Source of the DNA: Galaxea fascicularis
Lineage: Eukaryota; Cnidaria; Anthozoa; Scleractinia; Euphylliidae
NCBI GenBank assembly: GCA_948470475.1
Contig: OX419338.1
Coordinates: 1,535,159-1,599,158, forward strand
Length of the DNA stretch: 64,000 nucleotides
Direction of reading: 5' to 3'
Part shown: in pieces, positions 1 to 10,360 of the stretch
How positions within the stretch are numbered: position 1 is the first letter of the stretch
Layout of the letters: each line of letters begins with the position of its first letter
The notes under the pieces: generated by a model
Told to the model about the DNA's origin: nothing
Database searches by the model: none
What the model saw: only the letters and a program-made list of their open reading frames with translations
Made by a program: the position numbers and the translations under genes

Positions 1-300
1 TCTTAGGTGTTGCAGTACTGGTGTTTTTGGAGTCGCTTGAGGTAGATGTGGATTCCTCAATATCCATGGTCTTATTTGCTTTGGGAGTCGGTATACCGTC
101 TCCACTGTTTGCCTCAGAGTCTTCGTTCATTCCAGCTTTGTCAGTGTCCACTTCCGTTGCACCGGAGAGCATATCAAATATGTCCACTTGAGTAGATGTG
201 CCGTTAATTGCATCTTCAAAGTTGTCGTCGTTACTAGAGGTGGTTTCTGTTATCCCTCCTCCCTGTTCATCAGTTGGTAATTGCTTGTTGGGATTTTGAG
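1..300 (-). CDS. Partial internal exon, Ser/Thr/Asp/Glu-rich linker
   Basis: On the minus strand an acceptor with a pyrimidine-containing tract ending in TTGCATTGCAG lies just right of 300. The frame after it (two bases, then codons: phase 1) is open for 100 codons to the window edge, while the other two frames stop early. The peptide is hydrophilic, rich in Ser, Thr, Asn, Asp and Glu, and resembles the linker exons of the neighbouring vWA genes. No domain is recognised. It lies downstream of the stop of gene M on the same strand, so it is either part of a further minus-strand gene whose start is not visible or an alternative 3' exon of gene M; no phase-1 donor was found in the last exon of M to support the latter. 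Confidence 0.55.
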
Positions 301-888
301 CTGCAATGCAAGATAAAATACTCGTATTTTGAAGTGTAAATGCAGAGTAAGGGCGGCAAAGAAACTTACGGGAAAGTCAAGCCCTAAGTCATTGCCGCAC
401 ACTAGATGAGCACAATACAAGTAGTTATTGTAAATAGTGATGCAACTCTCTCATCCCGTTGCTACAGGCTGCAAGCCAGACTAATTAAGAAAACTACCGA
501 CATAGGGAGCTAACCAACGGTTGGTTGACTACGGCAATGAATAACAGGGCAGTCAACTTGGTAATGTCTGATTGGATGGCACACACTTTTCAAAGGAATT
601 GTACTTCAAGTAAACAAAAAATATTCGCTGACAAAAAGCTCAAAAGGCAAATTAACGCTTCTTCTTTAATTATTCCTTAGCCATTAACATTGTTTTTTAC
701 ATTTCTCTTTGCTTTTTTAATATAACCATAGTCAGTTGATCTATCGTAAAGAGCGTTATATTAATATTCTTCTTTGTAGAATGATCCCTGAAACAAGTAA
801 CATATTAGAGGAGATTGACCTAATTACTAATCGTGTTAGTGAATCAGTCAGTTCAGATCCAGTTTAAAACAAGCAACGCTTGGGTTCA
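301..888. other. Noncoding gap between the edge exon and gene M
   Basis: No convincing exon. Two minus-strand ATTAAA hexamers, at plus 665-670 and 716-721, lie about 170 to 220 bases beyond the gene M stop and could serve as its poly(A) signals. A minus-strand GTAAGT donor at 367-372 has a short cysteine-bearing open stretch before it, but the frame meets a stop before the nearest acceptor, so it was not called. Confidence 0.4.
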
Positions 889-1535
889 CTAATTCCGAAC
901 TTTTAGAAGTACTTTTCTTCTCTTCATTTCTCTCTTTCGCAAAAGTTTGCTCAGAAGAGTGTTCAAGCCTCCACAAAAATGTTTGTCGTAAATCTGTGCC
1001 ACCACTTTGCTTGCTATTTTAACGACATCTTTAAACTTTCCATGATAAACATATTTGGCTCTTGGGTAACTTGCGATCTTCTCCAACTGCGTTAGTGAGA
1101 CGTCTGCTCCCAGACCAACAGCAAACACCTCTGCACCACTTTCCTGAAGAATCTTGGCTGGTTGTCTTACGTCATCGGCTGAATTTCCATCAGTCAAAAC
1201 AATCACCACATGCGGAATGTTAGGCCGTCCACTCGGATTAATCACAAGTTCTTTAACATCTTTCAGTCCTTTGCCGATTTTCTGATTTCCAAAAGGGAGA
1301 GGTATGAGACCCATGACACCCATCAACAGTGGTTTCTTTACTATCCGGTTGAAGTCTATCACAATGTAAAAGGTGTGCCCTTCAGTGACGATTCCAACTT
1401 TCGTTCCATCCTTGGAGACGTCAAAAGCGTGGGTAACGTATTTCATAAATGCAATTGTTTTCTTCCAGTTAGCAACACTCATCTTTCCAGTACTTTCAAT
1501 AAGAAACACCAGATCCACCTTGTTTGGCCGTGGAC
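889..1535 (-). CDS. Gene M exon 4: vWA2 and C-terminal basic tail
   Basis: The acceptor is the CGCAG just right of 1535 and entry is phase 1. The domain opens with VDLVFLIEST, where the first MIDAS Asp is Glu, yet the later loop keeps LTDGNSADDV with its Asp, which most sister domains here have lost. The usual G|GT donor at the domain end is absent. Translation continues through a Cys-Gly-Gly segment into a basic tail (KLLRKREMKRRK) and a TAG stop at 889, so this is called as the terminal exon. Confidence 0.8.
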
Positions 1536-4500
1536 CTGCGAGGCAATAGACTTTGTTGGAATCCTTTTAGCCGCATTTGGTCTCAAAACTCTACACTGGC
1601 CATGAATGGAATTAAGTCTTACACTCCCCGTTCCTAGCCTGTATCACTGAGAAGGCCTTTGTGTTTAAAAAACTGTATAATTGCTTCTTGACTTACCTTC
1701 ATTTGTTGTTGCTTCTTGCTTGCTTGGTAACCGCGGTATTCCTGTGGAGACAAACGAAATTGATTTTAAAACTTTATGTTGCAGTTGAAGGCCCAAGTAG
1801 TTACAGTTTTTCACACTGATGGAAGTAATGCGGAAAGCATGTCAGTATTATATTTGGGAATTAATTTCTAAGTTCGCCTTTTCCTAAAGAAGGAAAATCT
1901 CACCCGGTGTTGTTAGAGAATTGACTGCTGCTCCTGGTTCCTCATCTGGGTCCACTGAAATCAAATCCAAACACATTTCTTCGCGACATTACATAACACT
2001 GTATAGCACGAGAAGATTGTTACATGTAAGGCTTTTTAGATTTAAGGAACTACTAATATTAAAGAGGAAATCAAGAAAGAGGAAAGAGCATCTGTTTCCG
2101 TAAAACTTTGATGTGGTGTTCTATAAGTAGAGCAGAGTATAGAACGTTTACTCTATCAAAGAAGGGAGAGGGAAGGAAGCGAAGACATTTGTTTTCGCTG
2201 CCAGTATGAAAGATGATACCACAAAATGTTTCGACTTTTCGTTTTAAAAATTAAATACATAATTTGGGATATAATTTTATGGATGGCGTAATATGATATT
2301 ACCATGGCAGCACGATTTCGACTGCCGATGGAGAGAATGAACCCGATTGCTTATTATATATACTTTTTCAGTAGTTATTATCATCGAAGATAGTGAACTG
2401 TATTTATTATTGCTACATATATATGTTGTGCCGCGTAGCACTGTAAACACATACAAGTGATGGAACAGAGAATTAACTCTGGAGTGTAGATTAAAGTGCT
2501 AATAGAAACCCATGAAAAACCCACTGGGCGTTAATCGAACCCACGACCTCCGGATTAGATCTACCGTTGCTCTGCCGACTAAGCTACGAGGTCGGACAGA
2601 GAAAGTCGGGGACGATTAATTCTCTGTTCCATCACTTGTATGTGTTTACAGTGCTACACGGCACAACATATATATGTACCCTTACTTTCTCTTCGCCGCG
2701 ATTCACCATCTTAATCGTCCCCGACTTTCTCTGTCCGACCTCGTAGCTTAGTCGGCAGAGCAACGGTAGATCTAATCCGGAGGTCGTGGGCTAACGCCCA
2801 GTGGGTTTTTCATGGGTTTCTATTAGCACTTTAATCTACACTCCAGAGTTAATTCTCTGTTCCATCACTTGTATTTATTATTGCACCGTTTGACGTGCGG
2901 ACGCACATTGTACTTTTAATTTCTAAAGCAAGTTACAAATTCGTGCACACGATGTCCTTTCCCCCTCAAGGCACAGTAAAGGTCTGCACACAGGAGGGGA
3001 ATATTGGCAGGCCTCAGAGAATATTCCCATGTACAGTTCACACTAGGGGAAATGTTTCCTGCGAATGGTCAACAGAATTCAAACAAGTTTCGCAGGGTAC
3101 AATTTTTGGTCCTCGCGAATAGATTTTTGTGAGTTCACACTCCTGTTCCCTGCATCCATTCCTTGCTAATATTCCCCTCGTGTGTGCCGTCATTCACTCC
3201 TTAAAGCTAAGTAGGCTATTTCTGGTTATTACTGAGCAGTATACTCAGATGATCAGTTTTGAGTTGTAGGGAACTACGACCTCCAGCAGAAATCAGATGC
3301 TGTTTACGCTTTTAAATGCAACTCACTTTTGTTTTTCAAAGTTTCATCTGATGCCTCTCCCAGTTCTGTTGGAGCTAAAATAATCAAAAATAAAAGAAAG
3401 TATAAATCGGTGATCAAAAACGAAACAAACTAAGAAGATTTTTTTCCCAGCAGGCATAGTAACAAACCCTGCAATCTGGTTGGTTCTTAGGGCGGTCCGG
3501 AATTTCCTATCTCTGCAGCCCACGGTCACAGTCACGCTTTCGCTTTGTGAATCCGCGGGAATCCCTGAAGTGAAATCTTTTTACCGGCGCGACGAAAGAG
3601 TGCGTTTTTGCTCTTAAAATTAACCTTTCGCCTATTAAACATCGCGAAGTGAGGAAACCATCAGCGGTGGAATAAAAGCCTAATAATTCTTTTGAAAAGG
3701 CGAGTATTCATTTGATTTTGTTAACAACATTTTGCTGCCGCTTTGCTGTTTTCCGGGTAGTGTTTTGCTGAGTTGATACTCCGTTTAGCTGTATACAACT
3801 AACTTCAGAGCTACGGTGTTCGCCTGAGATTTACGGACGCTGACTTAGCGCGCGTATGAAGACTTGTCGTTCATCTTCAGACAAAAAAAACAAAAAAAAC
3901 AAAAAAAGAAAAATGTCATTCACCGGCTTAGGTCGGTCCGCGCCGTATTGGGAAAAACTGTGCCCTCGGTCTTGAGTCAACTCAAGACCTTGGGCACAGT
4001 TTTTCCCTATACGGACCTCCCAGCCGGTGAATAACATGTATGTCATTTTTTAAACTACACGATTTAGGGCGAAATAGATGGGATTTTACCCTTCCATATC
4101 CTTGCATTAAAAAAAATGAGTTGAAAGCTGCAGCTTAAAACACATACGATTTGTGATGATTTGTTTTCATCAAAAAGGAGCCGACGGGCTCCTGCTTCAG
4201 GTAATGTACAAACAAAATTTTACACCCAACCATGGAAATCTATCATGAAAAATAGCAATTTAGAAGACATTCCAGACCTGCAGCACCGCAATAAACCATA
4301 TATGTTGTGGTTCAATTTTATCATTGGTTTAAAGTACACCTAACACCGAAATATTTTTTTTCGCTTAAATATATCTTTGCACCTGTTCGAAACACGTTGA
4401 GCCTTTTTGCGCCTTTTTAAACCAAATCTTGACTATTTGTAGGCTACAAAAGCTACGAGTCGTCTGTCCCACGACCGAGCTAGCTAGTAAGGGGCACGGG

Positions 4501-4973
4501 TCTATTCCTTACATGACGTCACAAACTGCTTTGCATGTATGTTTACAAAGACCTAATGCAATGCAAATCAGTTTGTGACGTCAAGTAAGGAATAGACCCA
4601 TGCCCCTTTCAAGCTCGGTCGTGGGACAGCGGTGGGATGATGGCTAGATTTCGTAACTTTTACAGCCATTAAAAGTCAATATTTGGTTAAAATAGGCGCA
4701 AAATGGCGCAATATGTTTCGGACAGGTGCAAAGATTTATTATGGTGGACTGAAAAATATTTCGGGGTTAGGTGCACTCTAAAGTTTATTTTCCTTTGCTT
4801 TGGGGTACGGTAATGTGTGATAATGAGTTTTAACCATGCGAAGGAAAATAAAATGTAAACCAAGGATAATTATAAAATTAAACCACAGCATATATACTGA
4901 TAACTTTGTTCGGTAAGAGACACAGTGGCTGTTAACTATTCGAAATTAATAGCAGTCTTTAAAGAAAACGACA

Positions 4974-5004
<31 letters not shown>

Positions 5005-7981
5005 GGAAACTTGTCATCTTCAGTTGAATAAAGTACAAAGCATTGGAAGTTGAATTTATGAGTAGGAGAAAGTGCTGATTATGCTAATAACAACGGAATG
5101 TACATAAAACGCGACAATGAGAGAATTAAAAGGATAGCTTAAGATTTACATGATGTAATTGTTGGTTCAAAGAGGGTTGCTCTCTTTGAATATGAAAGGC
5201 CTCTTTTATCTTGAGTTGAAAAGTCGTGGAGGCGTGATCTAAAATATGGAAACAGTTTACTGAACAGAGGGCGCGTCAATGTTCAGAATTCTGCAAGTGT
5301 TTGAAAATGTGAGAGGCCCTATCACCGACTGGGTGCTCATGCACACGTGTGGAAAAATGTCGGTTGTCTCGCCGACATAACAGGCATTACAACCCGCACA
5401 AGTAAACTTATAAACCACGCGCGAACGAAGCCCGCCGGGGATAGGGTCCTTCATACCAAACAAGTTGCCTATTTTAAAGGAGGAAAAAACTAGTTTAATG
5501 TTCAAATCATTGCAATAGCGCTTGATAAAGTAACGAATCTTTTTTTGGGTGACGAAGGAAAAATGACCTACGTAAGGTAGGATTGTCAACCGCTACATTA
5601 CTGGGACCCTAAGTAATCATTGTCCCCAGGGTTCCCTTCCCACTTCACCTATATTTTTTCAATTAAATGGGCAGGGAAAAGATTCCTTTTTCAAGATTCC
5701 CATAAGCTTAGTAATGTCCTCGTGTAGCCCCACCCAGTCTAAAATAGATGTCCGCTAACCTTCACATAGTTTAGGCACCACTCTTGCCACTAAAGACCCA
5801 AGATGATCTTGGTCCGTAACGAAGCTGTTCCTTGCATTCGCAGCACTATCGCTCATTTCTAGAGGATCGCTTTCGGCTTTAATTCTCATTGTATAAACCT
5901 TCACTCCCGCCTTTTTCAGCAGTTCTAATCCATGATTTGTCATCTCTTGGGACTTTTTGGATAGCAGAATGATCAGTTTCTTGGGAACCCCTGGCCGGGC
6001 ACTTTTGTCGTACAATTGTTTCTTGGCAAACTTTAGCGCCTCTTCGATGTTGCTTCCCTTTACTGGCGTTTTGACTTCTTCAATGGCCTGAGCTAAACTC
6101 GGCATGTCAAAGTACTCATTGAAGTCAAAAGCCATGTAAGGATTTTCCCCGTAAACAACAAGTCCAACGTGTGATCCCGAGTCAGAGATTTTGATTTTTT
6201 GAGCAGTTTTCTTCACAAAATCTAGAGCTTTCCTGAAAGGTCTCTCGCCTTCCTCTGAAGGTTCACTGTAACTTCCTGACACAAGAAAACCAAGCTCCAT
6301 TGCTGGTACATTGCAAGCTTGGTGTTCGTGAAAAAGCTCATCTGCAGATAGAGATGGTAGAGTGGTTTTACTTAACGAGTGAAACAGTTTTTATCACACA
6401 ACATGTGATATAGCGTATTTTTTAGACAACAGAACATAAAGGAAATAGTATGTAATAATTGTTACTAGTTACTATTAATACTAACTTCTATTTCACAGGT
6501 TAAGTAAAATGACTAAAAGCGCTCTCAAGATTGGTAAAGGGTGTAGTTATGGGAACGAAAGTAAAATTAGCTTGGGATCTTCTATGTCATATTAATAACT
6601 TTACGTAACCAAGTAGCTATACTCATAAGTCGCTGTAAATTCTATCACCTTTTCAGTTATGAAGACATTTTGGTGAATTACAAGATACTCGAAATCTTGT
6701 GATGCCATTGTGATAATTGTAAAAACATCATTTTCTTTTTAGGGAAATGATGATAAAACACTACTTTGTTTTCCTTACCCATCAAGTTGGTTACTTCTTG
6801 CGTTTCATTGCTTTCAGAGCCTACCGTGGCAAGAAATCATACACGTTTTTTAGAATTTTCGAAACAATATTCCATGACAAGAAAATGATGAATGTACTCG
6901 AGGCAAGCTACCGGATTGGCTTGTCACTTATCTTGAGTTATTTCAATTGATAACTCTAAATAGTAATTTATCCTCACTGCATACCTATTACCACATCACG
7001 GTAAACTAAGTTATGGGAGGAGACCGCGACAACTGTGGCGGCTAAGGTATGCAGCGAGAGTTAAGCGTAGCCGCGTCGACCGGCACCAGGGGGAGGAGGG
7101 TGGGGCGACAGAAGCTTGCTTCACCGGAACGCGGGCAAAATGACAACGATCGAGCCAAAACACGAGAATTTGAGCAAAGCGAGGACGCAGAGCACGGCGG
7201 AATCTGAAGGACATAGCTCAAATTCAGTGATGCGCTAATTATGTATGCAGTGAGAATAGTCACATTTTTGATATGATATGACTTAGTCACTATTAATAAT
7301 GACTGCTATAACGACACTAAAATTATGCGTTAATCTACTTCATGCAGTTCCATCATTGCTTGATCTCAGTGTTTTGCTACGGAGATCAAACCTTGCATAT
7401 TTACATTTGGTATAATAACGTCATGGAGTCGTCGAAACGTCATTTTCGTTTATCGCTTATAATAACATTTAATCTGTATCTTAAAATGTAACAAGTCTTA
7501 GCAATATGGAGAAATTCCTCTGCAACCATGCATGAGCCCGTGAATGCGTGGATGAGACCTTGCAACAACCCCAGTAAGCGAAGGAGGTGCTAACGTTGAC
7601 CTTTCAAGCAGTTTCCGTAATCTTGCCTTCATTTCCCCGAATCAATTGTGAAAATCCATAACATCGTTTAGACAACAATGTATTTTATGTTATAAAAGAT
7701 CAGTGTCACTGCAAGAATACTGAGTTATAATACCAAGGATTTAAGTTCAACCGTTTTGTTGTCCAATATAGTTTTGTAGTAAGTGTTGAATTTGATGGCC
7801 ACACGAAGTGTAGACAAAAACTAATATGGTAATTGCTATCATTAAACCGCACTGACACGATATGGTGGCATAAAAACGAAAAATAAGGCAAACCTGATGG
7901 TGAAGAGACAGCAATCACAATAGCCACAAAAACGAAGCAACTTTGCGACAGGTGGATTAACGTCCTTAAATCAAAAGCCAT
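889..7981 (-). CDS. Gene M: secreted protein with two vWA domains
   Basis: The proposed model joins exons 7981-7894, 6341-5760, 1741-1697 and 1535-889 and codes for about 453 residues. It runs: signal peptide (1-29), vWA1 (30-223), a short linker (224-238), vWA2 (239 to about 430) and a Lys/Arg-rich tail. All internal junctions are phase 1 and the summed length is an exact multiple of three. The protein should be exported and act outside the cell. Unlike plus-strand genes A to D, no ShKT exon was found; vWA2 instead reads through the usual donor position into a 20-odd residue basic tail and a stop. The gene is divergent from gene A, with about 2.2 kb between their start codons. Further small linker exons in the long introns could have been missed. 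The intron at 1742-5759 holds SINEs, two foldback elements and a Penelope-like fragment; the intron at 6342-7893 holds nothing I recognise apart from a GC-rich patch near 7016-7215. Confidence 0.7.
1697..1741 (-). CDS. Gene M exon 3: 45-nt linker
   Basis: A strong acceptor (TTTGTCTCCACAG) and a consensus donor (GTAAGT) flank 45 bases. In phase 1 it reads IPRLPSKQEATTNE, a short polar linker between the two vWA domains. Confidence 0.7.
2417..2873. mobile_element. Two tRNA-derived SINE copies in inverted orientation
   Basis: A minus-strand copy (about 2452-2642) and a plus-strand copy (about 2700-2873) share a tRNA-like head. The A box reads TAGCTTAGTCGGCAGAGC; the B box (GGGTTCGATTA) is intact only in the minus copy, and the plus copy has lost about five bases there. 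Both carry the same body ending in a stretch with TCTGTTCCATCACTTGTA. A third 3'-end fragment with a flank related to 2417-2474 lies at 2617-2676, so the block is nested and strongly self-complementary. Confidence 0.75.
3913..4037. repeat. Foldback (MITE-like) element
   Basis: An imperfect palindrome of about 125 bases: the left arm starts ATGTCATTCACCGGCT and the right arm ends with its near complement. The centre is the self-complementary GGTCTTGAGTCAACTCAAGACC. It lies in an intron of gene M. Confidence 0.7.
4335..4776. repeat. Foldback (MITE-like) element, about 440 bp
   Basis: Terminal arms match as inverted repeats (left CACCTAACACCGAAATATTT, right the complement of CACCTAACCCCGAAATATTT). 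An inner pair of arms around GGTCTATTCCTTACATGACG is also inverted. Flanking TAAAG on both sides may be the target duplication. Confidence 0.7.
4920..5600 (-). mobile_element. Penelope-like retroelement 3' fragment with GIY-YIG end
   Basis: The minus-strand frame 5589-5257 reads SRVVYKFTCAGCNACYVGET, the zinc-finger-like plus GIY-YIG start typical of Penelope-like retroelements, preceded by the usual LPYVGHFS...KKIRYFIKRYC region. The reverse transcriptase part is missing, the frame decays after the GIY-YIG start, and the rest down to about 4920 looks like untranslated element tail. It is a dead fragment inside an intron of gene M. Confidence 0.75.
5760..6341 (-). CDS. Gene M exon 2: vWA1
   Basis: Acceptor CTATCTGCAG and donor G|GTTAGC give a 582-nt phase 1-1 exon. 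A leader with one Cys precedes MELGFLVSGSYSE. The MIDAS motif is degenerate: Ser replaces the first Asp, and the later LTDG position reads LLSKKS. The Rossmann-like pattern (VGLVVYG, KLIILLS, VKVYTM) is otherwise clear. Confidence 0.85.
6342..7893. other. Intron of gene M, no recognised exon
   Basis: AT-rich intron sequence. A GC-rich patch at about 7016-7215 stands out but none of its short frames resembles a known protein. A small linker exon could be hidden here. Confidence 0.4.
7894..7981 (-). CDS. Gene M exon 1: signal peptide
   Basis: ATG at 7981 opens a frame with a hydrophobic core (CFVFVAIVIAV) followed by SSPSG, then a phase-1 donor G|GTTTGC. The exon has 88 coding bases, the same as the first exon of gene C. 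The donor is weak but the phase is right; a frame extending upstream has no further Met. Confidence 0.65.
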
Positions 7982-10179
7982 CCTCAACAAGAAGACGAAG
8001 ATCAATTTCTCTATAACGCAGCTACCTGGAATGTACTATGAATTGAAACATATTTCTCTTTGTCTCGACTCAAAACTGTTTAAGTCTGTGAACAAAAGAG
8101 CAGGAAAGATCGACCAGTTATTTTGTTGAAATATTTCAAGGTTTGCGCAACAAGATGTTTTGATTTATCGATCCAGACCTGCGCCTTATGATTGATTTTA
8201 TTGGTAGTCAACGGATGGCACCAAACAGATATCTGCGAAAACCTGCCGATATTTTCAAAATAACCTTCTTAGCATAGTATAAAAAGGTGATGAAAATCTT
8301 GTTTGCGGGAGGTATGCTGTTGCATGCTAATGCAACTCACTAATTGAAATCAGTCAAAAAAGCATAGAATTATTACACTTACGAAAGCCGCGACGCTCTG
8401 ACTTGCACACACATATGCATGCAACTGCCGTGGGTTTCATTCTGATAGAAAGGTTCTCATCTCAAACGTTGCAGTTATTTTATAAAACAGCCGAAGCCAG
8501 AGCATCAAGGAAGAAGCTCACCAAACTATTGCAGCTAGAATCTGTGGTCAGCAAGCCCATGAACATCTGGGGGGCGGTGGCCGGTGACAGTTGAGCTAAG
8601 ATCAGGGATAACGGCCTTGGACAAAGACTCCCATAAATATCAAGCGCAAAGTCAAGGAGGTACATTTTCAAATTAGATGAAGTCAGCCCAAACTAAAAAG
8701 AAATAGCGGATATGATCGTCTGGGAATCTTCAATTATCATTTGCCACACACTTTGTGTTATGTGAAATATTGTCAGAAGTTAAACACGCATAACGGAAAG
8801 TTAAAGTGAGTCACATGACCGATTTTCACTGTCACACCATCATCAAAACCATTCAACAAATAAAGTCAAGAAGTCAAAGGGATAAACGAAGATGAATATT
8901 CAAACAGTCTCGCAAAGATTCAGGTCTGTGCGATGTTTCGTGCGGCGCCATTTTAATATCGTGTCACGTAACGAGCTAAAGAATTCAACCTTGCTTTATC
9001 ACGCGACGAAAAACCATATCAAACTGAAAATTTGTGAAAAGATAAGTCTTCAGCTGATATAATAACTAATTAAACTAAAATCTCTAAAGATTGATAGTTC
9101 CTATTTTTTCATTTTGATGACGTCACGTGAAAAATTCTTACCTTAACCCTAATGTCCAATGGTGTGTCCTGGCTGGTTTAAAAGCCATTTTGTCGATTTT
9201 TTTCACCCGAAGTACTGTCCACTATAAAAGAAGAGAAGGCAGGAGACAGGTAAAACCAACCGTTGACGAGTGAAGGCCAATAGATTCCCAATAAAAGCGC
9301 CTATCCGCGCCAAATCACCATCAACGGGACCAAAGACAAATAAACCACCTCCGTAAACATTGCACGTCGGCTCCAAATTCTATCGCAAAAGCCCGAGAAT
9401 CGCTGGTTTTCCAGCCCCGAATTCGACCATACTTAAATAGGGTGTGCAAACATCAAGGTCTTTGGAGTAAAGGTCGTAAAGAAGAATAAACTCTTCGTCG
9501 TCAAGGAAACCATCGTCGTAGCTTATTGTAAGCGAATTGCGTAAGTCTTTGAACGCTATAGACACATAAAATTTATAATGATCTAAAATGCCGTCGACTT
9601 CCTGCAAGATCGTCCGCTTAACCGTCAATTTTCCTTCCAGTCTCGGTCCAGTCTTTCCCGGATGTGAAGCGTCGTCGTCCCTTCGTCGTCATTTGTTAAG
9701 TTCCCTAATGAGAGACGTACGACGAAGTTAGTATCTACCATTCATAAAAAGACCTCAGTTTCAAGCTTCAGAAAACATAGCTCACTTACTAACCAAAACA
9801 CCTGAGAGGCGAAAAGTCCGTGATGCGCATTAAAACCTCACAGTAGTTTAGATCGATAAATTTGTAACATTTTTATGTTATTCTGTGGTTTATACTATGG
9901 GCCGGGATATATTGTAATACCCAGTACCTATTTTCTAGTCGTAAGAAGTCGCTCTCCCTGTTTATTTGGTCATCCTCATACTTGCGTCTGGTTGACTATT
10001 GTGCTTCAGTTAAAAGCGGAGATCAGGTGTTCTATTTATAGTTACCTTGGTTCACTAAACAAAACATTGGCACCAGTAATGAAGCAAGTAATAGCAAGTA
10101 CTAGCGTAAAATAAGTGACACCGTTGCTTTAATAACTGAGGCCGGAAAATGATGACCGAAAATCTGTGTACAAGACAAA
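7982..10179. other. Divergent spacer between genes M and A
   Basis: Both promoters should lie here. A TATAAAA-like string is seen near 9222 but cannot be tied to either gene. Apart from the transposase relic at 9380-9628, no gene is recognised. Confidence 0.4.
9380..9628 (-). pseudogene. Harbinger-like transposase N-terminal relic
   Basis: The minus-strand frame contains SYDDGFLDDEEFILLYDLYS, an acidic segment of the type found at the N-terminus of HARBI1/PIF-Harbinger nuclease ORFs in cnidarian genomes. It has no Met start, is only 82 codons and lacks the DDE nuclease region, so it is a fragment. The assignment rests on motif memory and needs a database search. Confidence 0.45.
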
Positions 10180-10360
10180 ATGCGCAAAGGTAAATTAGAG
10201 TGCAGTTTGTCGGCTCGATCACGCTTGAGTCAGATGGAGGAAATTAAAAGTTTACTTTCTACTGTATCTTTCTGCTTCGTAGGAGATTTGAGGGTGTTCT
10301 TGACCTTCACAATACTTTTGAAACTGGCAAATTGTGGTTCATTACAAAACAAATTGAAAG
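10180..10360 (+). CDS. Gene A first coding exon region: signal peptide
   Basis: The donor is G|GTCAGT after 10360, phase 1. Two readings are possible. Unspliced, the frame from ATG 10180 or 10234 runs into the hydrophobic stretch. Alternatively ATG 10180-10189 is a ten-base exon joined over a 93-base intron (GTAAAT donor at 10190, pyrimidine-rich acceptor ending CTTCGTAG at 10282) to 10283-10360, giving MRKGDLRVFLTFTILLK. This second form is a textbook signal peptide and has 88 coding bases like genes C and M. Confidence 0.7.

Noticed and set aside
373..472. Minus-strand exon-like stretch with GTAAGT donor and two Cys
   Set aside because: Every frame meets a stop between the nearest acceptor and the donor, and the intron to 300 would be under 70 bases.
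2520..2600. Genuine tRNA genes here and at 16110, 38450, 47500 and 49140
   Set aside because: A and B boxes are present but the cloverleaf is incomplete and each head runs into a shared repeat body, as in tRNA-derived SINEs.
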